A stretch of 64,000 nucleotides of DNA from contig WMKK01000011.1 of the NCBI GenBank assembly GCA_012295225.1, positions 96,860 through 160,859 of the forward strand, written 5' to 3'. The notes beneath the pieces were generated by a model. That model was not told the origin of the DNA. It worked only from the letters and a program-made list of their open reading frames with translations, and did not search any database. Numbering within the stretch: position 1 is the stretch's first letter; every line of letters begins with the position of its first letter. Shown piece after piece: positions 40,393 to 48,229 of the stretch. Made by a program: the position numbers and the translations under genes. The DNA comes from Ostreococcus mediterraneus (taxonomy: Eukaryota > Chlorophyta > Mamiellophyceae > Mamiellales > Bathycoccaceae).

Positions 40393-41531
40393 ATGTTTGC
40401 TCGCGCGCCGTACGTCGCCGTCGCGCGCGTCGCGGCGTCGTCGGCGGCGCGGCGTGCGACGCGGTGCGCGTCGTCGTCGTCGTCGTCGTCCGCGTCGTCG
40501 GCGTCGCAGGCGCTGGCGGAGGCGCTGGCGACGCATTCGCATTCGGCTGCGCGATTGACGCCGAGCAACCACGCGCGCGTGATCGTCGATACCGCCACCA
40601 CGGGCGTGCTGAGCACGATCGGCACGGACGAGAACGAGCTCAAGGGGTTTCCGTGCGGCGGCGTGGTGGCGTACGCCGCGGACGACGTCGATGGGCTGCC
40701 GACGTTTGCGTTGAGCGCGTTGAGCGCGCACGCGAGAGACGTCGGGGCGACGAATCGGGCGACGTTAACGGTGTGTGCGCCCGGGTTTGATGGTATCGGC
40801 GATGCGCGCGTCAGTTTGAGTGGACACGTGCGCGAGGTGGAGGCTGGGGACGTTGCGCGCGTGCGTGAGGGGTATTTGAAGAGGCACCCCAACGCGTTTT
40901 GGGTGCGTCTATTTCGCGCGTTCTTTCGCGTTTATTTTTGATTTGCGTTCGCGGCGGTGACGAAACCCAGGCTCCCTCTACTGAATCTCATGTGGATGAC
41001 TGTCGGCTGAATCGAACAATTATTTACCCTGGCCAGGACCGAGCCGCGAGCGCAAGACCTTTTGTATTTTGTCTCGTCAATATCCGAGCGCCGCCGCTCT
41101 TCGCGACTGACGACGAGTATATTTCATACGCTTGTACGCCTTAGGTTGACTTCGGGGATTTCACGTGGTATAAAATGACATCTATCGTCGCCTGCCGCAT
41201 CGTCGGCGGGTTCGCCCGCGCGGCGTCGGTGAAACCAGACGAATACGCGGCGACGACGGCGGATCCGGTGGCGAAATTCTCCGCCCCCGTGTGTTCGCAC
41301 ATGAACGCCGATCACGGGGACTCTCTGGTAGCCATGATGAAGCATTACGTTGGAATTGACGTTGACTCTGTAGAAATGCGCGCGATTGACCGTTTAGGGA
41401 TTGATTGCCGCGTTAAAGTTGGCGCCGACGCGCACGCCGTTCGATTACCTTTCACCGAACCCGCGCTCGATAGAAAAGCCGTCAAGGATCGCATCGTGGA
41501 AATGACCAAGGCTGCCGCCGCTGCGAATTAA
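40393..41531 (+). CDS. HugZ/HOZ-type split-barrel protein with DUF2470 domain (two exons)
   Basis: Exon 1 runs 40393-40902 and exon 2 runs 41145-41531, joined in phase 0 across a 242-nt intron. The product has 298 residues. The junction gives HPNAFWV-DFGDFTWYKM, a continuous motif of the family. The N-terminal ~45 residues are a Ser/Ala/Arg-rich plastid leader. Residues 50-200 are the FMN-binding split barrel (pyridoxamine-phosphate-oxidase-like). Residues ~215-298 are DUF2470 (FSAPVCSHMNADHGDSLVAM). Plant members (HOZ, At3g03890-type) and bacterial HugZ bind and degrade heme; a related plant protein binds glutamyl-tRNA reductase. The heme ligand cannot be confirmed by eye. Starts 19 bp from the BRCA2 start codon on the other strand. 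Confidence 0.85.
40903..41144 (+). other. Intron of the HOZ-like gene
   Basis: 242 nt. Donor GTGCGT, branch-like ACTGAC 33 nt before the acceptor TTAG. Both exons end at family-conserved residues when it is removed. The intron is AT-richer than the exons. Confidence 0.85.
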
Positions 41532-41572
41532 TCATTTAATTTTACCTCTCCACATTATTTTTACTCTACATT

Positions 41573-41589
41573 ACCGGTTCTGGACCGGT
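41573..41589. other. Short hairpin between the HOZ-like and CMC4 genes
   Basis: ACCGGT, five bases, ACCGGT: a 6-bp perfect stem in an AT-rich 115-bp gap, about 40 bp after a stop codon and 57 bp before the next ATG. It could affect 3'-end formation; no more can be said. Confidence 0.3.
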
Positions 41590-41646
41590 GCGTTTTCTTT
41601 AAAGCAAGCAAAGTCTCCTTCAGCGTCCTCATTCTCGAGCTCTCGC

Positions 41647-41898
41647 ATGCCCGTGAGCTTTGTCTACCAACAAAAGTCCCGATCAACCCCGCGCGAGGGT
41701 GCTGACGTGTGTGAGATAAAGTGTAAACGTACGGCGTGCGCTATACAAAAGTGCCTCGCGAAACTTCCTCTGAGCAGATCGTCAGCGACCAACGCGGGCG
41801 TCGACGTGAGCAAGTGCCAGTACGCGGTGGACGCCTACGACGCGTGTTGCGAGCGCGCCAAGCGCATCGAAGCGAACCAGAGCGCGTCGTCGCCGTAG
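41647..41898 (+). CDS. CMC4-like twin CX9C mitochondrial protein
   Basis: 83 residues. Two CX9C motifs face each other: CKRTACAIQKC near residue 27 and CQYAVDAYDAC near residue 58, with further Cys at 22 and 69. The order and the A-C-A-I-Q-K-C-L signature fit CMC4/MTCP1-p8, a small intermembrane-space protein imported by MIA40 and folded as a disulphide-linked helical hairpin. It lacks a cleavable leader, as expected for this group. Its stop codon lies only 10 nt before the ATG of the next gene on the same strand. Confidence 0.75.
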   Translation: MPVSFVYQQKSRSTPREGADVCEIKCKRTACAIQKCLAKLPLSRSSATNAGVDVSKCQYAVDAYDACCERAKRIEANQSASSP

Positions 41899-41908
41899 TC
41901 ACACCACA

Positions 41909-42604
41909 ATGCTCGCAGTGCGCGCAGCGCTGGCGCCGGTGATGCGCCCACGCGGCGAGGCTCGCGGCGCTCGCGTCCCGGTTCGAGCCGCGACGGAGCC
42001 AGAGGACGCCAAGCCGTCGTCGTCATTTACCAACGCCGACGCCTTCACCGCGCTCGGCGCGCTGAAGTCCACCGAGAACCCATTTGCCTCGCGTTCGCGC
42101 GCTCCGAGCGCGCCATCACCCACCACCGGTGGCGCCATCATCGGATTTACCAAACCCGGCGTCGACGTCGCCTCGCTTCCGTCGACTCGGGACGCCGACG
42201 TCGTATTAAAACGCTTCGATGACACGCAGCGCAAAGAATCAACATCTGACGCGCTCACCGCGTGCACCAAGCCTGCGCTCGCGCAGAGCACGCGCGCACT
42301 CGCATCGCGCGCGTCGCGCGTTATGCTCGGCGTCTGCGCGAGCGACGCGGCGGAAGGTTTGTCGACGTTGAAATCGTGGGCGTCTGAACTCGGGCTTCCG
42401 CGAGGCAAGCTCCACGGCATGGATCGCGATGGCGTGCCCATCGACCCGCCCAAAGGCGCGGTGTTTATCAAGTATAATTCGCTCTCGGGCGATGCGTACA
42501 TATCTGGGTACGGTGGGGACTATCGCGGGGTGTTGTTTACCCCCGAGCTCGCCGACGCGGCGTTTCGGCAATACGGCTATCTCCCGCTCGACGTATTGAA
42601 TTGA
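41909..42604 (+). CDS. DUF1824-like plastid protein
   Basis: 231 residues. An Arg/Ala/Pro-rich leader of ~30 residues suggests plastid import. The C-terminal ~130 residues have the run of motifs I associate with DUF1824 of cyanobacteria and plastids: a helix with LKSWASELGLP, then GAVFIKYNSLSGDAYI and YGGDYRGVLFTPE. The function of that family is unknown. It starts 10 nt after the CMC4 stop codon. Confidence 0.65.
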   Translation: MLAVRAALAPVMRPRGEARGARVPVRAATEPEDAKPSSSFTNADAFTALGALKSTENPFASRSRAPSAPSPTTGGAIIGFTKPGVDVASLPSTRDADVVLKRFDDTQRKESTSDALTACTKPALAQSTRALASRASRVMLGVCASDAAEGLSTLKSWASELGLPRGKLHGMDRDGVPIDPPKGAVFIKYNSLSGDAYISGYGGDYRGVLFTPELADAAFRQYGYLPLDVLN

Positions 42605-42646
42605 ATTAGTTTGTGTTGTTGTATACAGTATTACAGTGTGCCTCAA

Positions 42647-44506
42647 TCACCATTCACTCTCGCGGTAGTCTTTATAAAACTTCCCATACGGGCACGGCCA
42701 CGTCGCCGGCGGATCGCCCACGCTGTCGAACACGGGAGCCAACACGCGTGCCGCCGCGTCCTCCTCGTCGATGGGCGTTTGGAACCCGTGAACCTCGGTG
42801 ATCCTCGCCGCCGTCTCCAGCGGTTGCTCGAGATTAATCCACCCCGTATCCACGGCGGTCATGTATATCCCTTGCTCGGCGTAGTCCTCGGCGCACGTCG
42901 CCGTCATCATGTTTAACGCCGCCTTGGCCATGTTCGTATGCGGATGTCGCGGCGTCTTGTAGCGGTAAAATTTACCCTCCATCGCTGAGACGTTGACGAC
43001 GAACGCGGCGGGGTATTTCTTAGCCTTTTGCTCGCGATCTCTCGCCACCGTCGCGGCGAGGAGCGGGCGAAGTTTCCCATTGAGCACAAACGGCGCGGCG
43101 GCGTTGACGGCTAAGACTTCGAGGAGCTCGGGGGTTTCGACTTCGCCGAGTTTTAACATCCAGGAATTTCGTCGACGTAAATCGACTTGTTGGCCGTTGA
43201 CGTCGACGGCTCCGGGCGGGAAATGCTTTGCCTCGGACGCTGGATCGGATTTATCGGATTCTAGGAGTTCGAGCTGGGACAGTGCGGCGCTTGGGGCCAT
43301 CCAGCCGGCGCGTTTGAAGTCGTCGGCGCGTTTCCAGTCGTCGGCGACTCGGAGCGACGCGGCGGATGTCAAAGACGTTTCATCCTCGAGCGCCGAAGAC
43401 GTCGGGAGAAATTCGCATCTCGCATTCGCGCCGACGAGCGACGGCGTGAACCCAGCCTCGGCTTCGGCCTGTAATAAGTGCTTGTAATACGCCGGTGGAC
43501 GCCGAACCGTTTGGCACGCGTTGTTAATCACGACATCCAGACGCGGCAACGTTTCCAGGAGATGCACGCACAGGCGTTCGACGCCCGGCAAGTCGCGTAA
43601 ATCCATCGCGAGTATCTGTAATCTCGACATCCACGTCGACGCGTCGGGCTCGCGTTCAAACCTGCGTAAAGAATCTATGGGGAATCTTGTCGTGGCGATC
43701 ACGTATGCGCCGGCGCGGAGGAGCTTGAGCGCGATGCGGTAGCCGATTTTCACCCGCGCGCCGGTGACGAGGGCGTACGCGCCTCGCATATCCGCCGTCT
43801 GTGACCGTTTTTGCCAATTCAACGCCGCACATTCCGGACATAATGACGCGTAAAAGTGATGCGCGATGCGATATCGCACTTTACACACGTAACACGCGCG
43901 GAGTTGATTCAATTCGGCGCCATTCGCGTCGTCTTCGGCTCCGCCGACGGCGTCAAAATCATCCGCGCCGGCGACGCCGTCTGGAATCAAAGGCAACGCC
44001 TTCGCCCCGCCCGCGTTATTCGCGCCTTCCAGCGCCGCCAGTCGCTCCAAACGCTCCTTACGCAATCGCGTGAGATCCAGTGCGGCTCGGTCGGCGGCTT
44101 TCTCCGCCATATTACGTCTGTTTCTGTCCCGTTTGGTGTCCCGACGCTGCTTCAGCGCCTCGGGCGCGCGTCCAGCATACATCGCCCCGTGCACGCGCGC
44201 CACGATGGGCAACACGGCCACGCGCAGAGGTTTATGACGCGAATGACCGTACACATCGTTCGCACGCGCCGCCGCGTCGGTGGAGGCGGCGTCGGGCGAC
44301 GGCGGCGGCGATGCGCCGCCGCACCGGTGCACTTTTTGCGCATCATCATCACCATCTTTACGCGTCTCATGCGACGCCGCTACCGCGCCGTCGCCCGCAC
44401 ACGCGCGCAGAACCTTGAGCGCTATGGCGAGTTCATCGTCGGTGAATCCACGCCAGGCGTCGAACGCGCGCGGGTCGGCGTCGGCATCGGGAGCTGTAGA
44501 CGCCAT
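42647..44506 (-). CDS. Short-chain dehydrogenase/reductase with N-terminal zinc ribbon
   Basis: 619 residues from ATG 44506; frames upstream of this overlap the divergent gene and are not used. Residues ~1-200 are helical and charged. A Cys4 ribbon follows near residue 235 (RACYVCKVRYRIAHHFYASL, then C-P-E-C). The SDR Rossmann domain starts near 272 (ALVTGARVKIGYRIA), with a NNACQT strand near 345. A ~120-residue insertion (ALEDETSLTSAA to LELLESDK) precedes the catalytic region. The usual YxxxK appears as a degenerate SAMEGKFYRYKTPRHPHTNMAKAA split over two parts, so Tyr/Lys chemistry is plausible but altered. Plants have similar zinc-ribbon SDRs; the substrate is unknown. Confidence 0.82.
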   Translation of the reverse strand: MASTAPDADADPRAFDAWRGFTDDELAIALKVLRACAGDGAVAASHETRKDGDDDAQKVHRCGGASPPPSPDAASTDAAARANDVYGHSRHKPLRVAVLPIVARVHGAMYAGRAPEALKQRRDTKRDRNRRNMAEKAADRAALDLTRLRKERLERLAALEGANNAGGAKALPLIPDGVAGADDFDAVGGAEDDANGAELNQLRACYVCKVRYRIAHHFYASLCPECAALNWQKRSQTADMRGAYALVTGARVKIGYRIALKLLRAGAYVIATTRFPIDSLRRFEREPDASTWMSRLQILAMDLRDLPGVERLCVHLLETLPRLDVVINNACQTVRRPPAYYKHLLQAEAEAGFTPSLVGANARCEFLPTSSALEDETSLTSAASLRVADDWKRADDFKRAGWMAPSAALSQLELLESDKSDPASEAKHFPPGAVDVNGQQVDLRRRNSWMLKLGEVETPELLEVLAVNAAAPFVLNGKLRPLLAATVARDREQKAKKYPAAFVVNVSAMEGKFYRYKTPRHPHTNMAKAALNMMTATCAEDYAEQGIYMTAVDTGWINLEQPLETAARITEVHGFQTPIDEEDAAARVLAPVFDSVGDPPATWPCPYGKFYKDYRESEW

Positions 44507-44606
44507 GGGCGGCGCCGCACACTGGCGCGCGCGAATGCCCCGCGACGCGCTACTATCGCGACCGTTCGCGCGACGCGACGTCGGAAACGACGTGCCGTAA
44601 GGCGTC

Positions 44607-45656
44607 ATGTACGCGCGCGCGCACGCGCCGACGACGCGCGTGCGCGTCGCGCCGGTGTTTACCGAGCGCGAATGCGCTGCGCTCGAAGATGCGTTTCGCG
44701 GCGACGACGAATCGCGCGTGACGACTCGCCGTGTCGCGTGCGAGACGTACGATCGCGACAGACGCGCGTGTACGTTTGTGTTTGATGACGTCGCGCGCGC
44801 GGAGGCGTGCGTGGAAGCGCTGATGCGACAGACGCGCGGGGAGACGTTGGTGGGCTCGACGAGCGTTCGGGCGAGCGACGCGCGTTGGACGTGCGGATAC
44901 AGCGTGAAACGCGAGGATGACGGCGAGGACGCGCGGCGGACGGTTGCGGTGCGGGCGCATAGCGCGCTCGGTATCGTTGGGTTGACGTTGATTGAGGATT
45001 TCGTGAGTGAAGATGAGGAGCTGCGGTTGGCGGCGACGGCGAGGACGTCGACGCGCGAGACGCGATTGGCGAGGCGGAGAGTGTCGCATTTCGGGTACGA
45101 GTTTTCGTACGCGACGCGCGACGCTAACGTGCCGTGTGAGAGCATTCCTACGTTCGTGCGCGAGACGGTGCTGGGGCGATTAGGGATGGATGCGTATAGA
45201 GCGACGCTGGGCGTGACGTCGGCGCTTCGATGCGACCAAATTACGGTGAACGAGTACCCGCGCGGCGTTGGATTGGCGCCTCACGTGGACACGCACAGCG
45301 CGTTTGGGGAGACGATACTATCGTTATCTTTGCTCGGGGGCACGGTGATGGAGTTTAGACGCGAAGGTTACGAACATAGGGCGTTGTATTTACCGCCGCG
45401 GTCGTTGTTGATTATGTACGACGAGGCGAGGTACGCGTGGCAACATTACATCCCACATCGAAAGAATGACGACGTTGAGGGGGTGTTGACGCCGCGGGGA
45501 GAAATGCGGATGTCGTACACGTTTAGAGAGCGTCGCACCGGGGCGTGTGCGTGCGTATGGCCGGAGGCGTGCGATTCGCGAAGCGGGAAGGCGTCGCTCG
45601 TTTCCAAGCGCGCCGCCGGCGCCACGCAACGGTTCGCACATCTCGTCGGAGAATAG
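44607..45656 (+). CDS. ALKBH8-like AlkB 2-oxoglutarate/Fe(II) dioxygenase
   Basis: 349 residues. Residues ~1-115 look like a divergent RRM-type domain. The AlkB fold follows: GIVGLTLIEDFVSEDEE, RRVSHFGYEFSY, CDQITVNEYPRGVG, the iron ligands in HVDTHSAF, ILSLSLLGGTVMEF, and LPPRSLLIMYDEARYAWQHYI with the distal His, ending in MRMSYTFRER. These features match ALKBH8 better than other AlkB members. ALKBH8 hydroxylates wobble uridine side chains in tRNA. The methyltransferase domain of animal ALKBH8 is absent, as in plants where TRM9 is separate. After the dioxygenase a short Cys-containing tail remains. Confidence 0.85.
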   Translation: MYARAHAPTTRVRVAPVFTERECAALEDAFRGDDESRVTTRRVACETYDRDRRACTFVFDDVARAEACVEALMRQTRGETLVGSTSVRASDARWTCGYSVKREDDGEDARRTVAVRAHSALGIVGLTLIEDFVSEDEELRLAATARTSTRETRLARRRVSHFGYEFSYATRDANVPCESIPTFVRETVLGRLGMDAYRATLGVTSALRCDQITVNEYPRGVGLAPHVDTHSAFGETILSLSLLGGTVMEFRREGYEHRALYLPPRSLLIMYDEARYAWQHYIPHRKNDDVEGVLTPRGEMRMSYTFRERRTGACACVWPEACDSRSGKASLVSKRAAGATQRFAHLVGE

Positions 45657-45730
45657 AATAGTAGATGGAGCACACAGAGGGACTTGTAGTCGTGTGATGT
45701 TTTGTACAATAACTAGCACTAGCGGAATCT

Positions 45731-47851
45731 TTAGTTGAAGTCGCGACTGAGCGAGAAGTGAAATCTTCCACTCCCGCGGTCGTTGCGCGCGTAATCAAAG
45801 CGAAACGGAATGCCGCTTTGAGTGAAAATCCCAGCGACGCCGTAGCCGTAGCCGTTCCCAGGTTTACCTCTCGTGCCAGCGGGATCGCCGAGCACGCCGG
45901 CACCCGAGTGTAAATCGCTGCCATAATCGAAGAAAATCGCACCAGTCAACCCCGAAGTCACTGGCGCGCGGAGCTCCGCGCTCCCAACGACAAACTTCCG
46001 CCCCGTGCCGATGCCACCGTCGTTGTAACCACGGACGCTCGTGGTACCACCGATCGCGAACGCCTCGTACGGGGGCAAATCACCAATGACATTACCACCC
46101 TTTGAGCTCAAAAGTAATTGAACCGGGGAGGAAAACAACGGGAATGAACGCTTTGCGCGCGCGAACATCCGCGTGTGATTCAACCATTGCGGTTGCACGG
46201 GTAACGCCTGCTCAGCACTGAGCACTAAAGACGCATCATTCGGGCCGCTGTACGCGAAACGAAGCTGCGAAGTTAAGCTCGTGTCGTGCTTGGTACCGCT
46301 AAATGTCACCGGCGCGCCGTAGGCATCGAAAAGCGTGTGATTGCCGTCATTGTCCAAAACAGAGTTGCGGTTGAAGCTCATGGAGAACATCCCGTTCCAT
46401 CCATTCAAAAGCGGGCGCGTGTGCTCGAGCGTGTGCGAAAATCGCTGAACGGTGATTTCCGACAGTCCCGGGGCGGTAATATCTGGCGTGTTACCATCCG
46501 TAGTCTGGCTCGAAGGCACGCCGTGTGTCGACTTCAAATTGGAGTTTTGGCTCTCGATGGACATCGTACGCGCCGTGCGCGTCGGCCCAAATCCAACCCA
46601 TGGATCGCGATAATTTACCTTGAGCTGCGGACGAACGACGGTGATACCACGCCCACCCTTCTTCGGCGTCGCCTCAACACCTACGTTGACTGTCTGGCCT
46701 TTGCCAAACAAGTTGTTGTGATACAACTGCAAGTAACCAGCAAAGCCGCTAAAAATACCCTCCGTGAAACCTTTGGCGGTCATACCTCCACCGCCTGTGA
46801 TACCTTTGCACGCCTTCTCTTTGAGCGTGAGTAAAATATCACGCTTACCAGCTTGTTTTCCAGGCTTGGAAATCAAGTTGACTTGCGGCTCGCCGAATCG
46901 AGGATTCTCCGCGCTAAACGACTGCAAGGTATCCATCACACGCCAGCCATTCACGGGCTTGCCGCGTTGAATGCTTGAAAAGTACGCTAACACACTCGAA
47001 GTTGTCGACAAAACTTTGTTCTCTTTGCCAGTCTTTTGATTGATGGATGGTTCGATTTCAACCTTGATGTCGTCCACGACGACGTCGGTAAAGTCCAATC
47101 TCACAATCCCATCACTCACGTCTTCGACCAACGAAATACTCTCGATACACTCTACGTTCTTCGCGACACGCGTATAGTCCTTGAACCGCCCGAGAGTCTC
47201 AATTAAATGCGTATGATTGATCACCTTTCCCATTTGCGGCTTGAACGACTCCTCGATAGCCTTCACAGGAACGCTCTCCAATCCATACAACTCCACCCCA
47301 CGCATGCGCTCAAACGGTGCCACGTCAAACGTGACTCTTAAGCCATCTCTTGTATCCTTGGCGAACGCTCGAACGCTTCGAAATATCCCGAGCGATCGAA
47401 TTCGCCCCATTTCAGCGTTTAAGTCGCGCACCTTGTATGAGTAGTTTGGCTTCAATGCCATGACGTCCCGAATCGCCTTTTCCTGCTCCGCCGTCGCGCC
47501 CGCGATGTCAAACGCACAAATTAATAACGCTTTATCGGAATTCTCGTCCAGTGGCACCCCCGACTCGCCATCGCGCGCGCCGCTATCCTTCGCCGACGCC
47601 GAAGTAGACTTTTGGCCGTTTGCGCCGCTGGCATCGCCCGCGTTTGACGCATCTGACGCGCGTCCAACCGCCACATCCGCTATCCTACGCGTACATCGCC
47701 CTTGTAGCCGCCCTCCCCCGCGCGCAGACGTGCTCGCGAGCGCGGGCTTGGCGTCGGCGACGCGTTTAAGTCGATCAAGGCTCGATCGAAGAGTAAACGC
47801 GGGCGGGATCGCGCACCAAGGGCGACGACGCCCGTGAGCATCGGCGGACAT
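45731..47851 (-). CDS. OEP80: OEP80/TOC75-V, Omp85 protein of the plastid outer envelope
   Basis: 706 residues. After a ~110-residue variable, partly Arg-rich N-terminus come two or three POTRA repeats (YSYKVRDLNAEMGRIRSLGI, PFERMRGVELYGLESVPVKA, then VEIEPSINQ). A GKP-containing turn introduces the 16-stranded barrel, starting with GGGMTAKGFTEG and GYLQLYHNNLFGKGQ. The Omp85 lid-lock signature is present as AIGGTTSVRGYNDG near residue 600, and the barrel ends in a C-terminal aromatic strand (FHFSLSRDFN). OEP80 helps insert beta-barrel proteins into the outer envelope. The presence of loops without Ala/Gly tracts separates it from TOC75-III. Confidence 0.9.
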   Translation of the reverse strand: MSADAHGRRRPWCAIPPAFTLRSSLDRLKRVADAKPALASTSARGGGRLQGRCTRRIADVAVGRASDASNAGDASGANGQKSTSASAKDSGARDGESGVPLDENSDKALLICAFDIAGATAEQEKAIRDVMALKPNYSYKVRDLNAEMGRIRSLGIFRSVRAFAKDTRDGLRVTFDVAPFERMRGVELYGLESVPVKAIEESFKPQMGKVINHTHLIETLGRFKDYTRVAKNVECIESISLVEDVSDGIVRLDFTDVVVDDIKVEIEPSINQKTGKENKVLSTTSSVLAYFSSIQRGKPVNGWRVMDTLQSFSAENPRFGEPQVNLISKPGKQAGKRDILLTLKEKACKGITGGGGMTAKGFTEGIFSGFAGYLQLYHNNLFGKGQTVNVGVEATPKKGGRGITVVRPQLKVNYRDPWVGFGPTRTARTMSIESQNSNLKSTHGVPSSQTTDGNTPDITAPGLSEITVQRFSHTLEHTRPLLNGWNGMFSMSFNRNSVLDNDGNHTLFDAYGAPVTFSGTKHDTSLTSQLRFAYSGPNDASLVLSAEQALPVQPQWLNHTRMFARAKRSFPLFSSPVQLLLSSKGGNVIGDLPPYEAFAIGGTTSVRGYNDGGIGTGRKFVVGSAELRAPVTSGLTGAIFFDYGSDLHSGAGVLGDPAGTRGKPGNGYGYGVAGIFTQSGIPFRFDYARNDRGSGRFHFSLSRDFN

Positions 47852-48229
47852 CCCGGAAGAAAGACGACTTCGCGGGTACCACGCGGCGACCGTGCGGAAG
47901 CGACGATGATTTCGCGCGGTGCGTGCGAGTTGAAGACTGAGGTATGGTTGACGTGATTAGCGCCACTCGGGCGCACGTTCGCGCAACCGACTCGGTCGAA
48001 CCGGTCGACGATTCATTGGTTGATTGGATTACGACGTGACCGAAACGGAATGTATATAATTTACAAGAGTTAAAAGCGCGTTTTAAATGTGTTCGTTCTT
48101 TTTGTGCGTGACTAGGCTATGAGACGCTCAGCGCACTGCATAACATCTCGATAGTCCTCAGTCGCTCAAACTAAAATGTGTGTCATAAAGTGCTTCTGGT
48201 GTACGTGTAATAAACGTCACAGGCAACAC
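47852..48229. other. Intergenic 0.38 kb between OEP80 and hemA
   Basis: Upstream of OEP80 and downstream of hemA, both on the minus strand. The half next to hemA (48030-48229) is AT-rich and probably 3' UTR. No coding frame or RNA gene was seen. Confidence 0.5.

Noticed and set aside
44507-45145. Upstream extension of the SDR frame, 213 more codons
   Set aside because: It runs antisense through the ALKBH8-like gene and has shadow composition; ATG 44506 gives a sensible protein start.
30548-45656. Cluster of tRNA-modifying enzymes (TruA, ADAT1, ALKBH8-like)
   Set aside because: They are on both strands, separated by unrelated genes, in a very gene-dense genome; chance is the simplest explanation.
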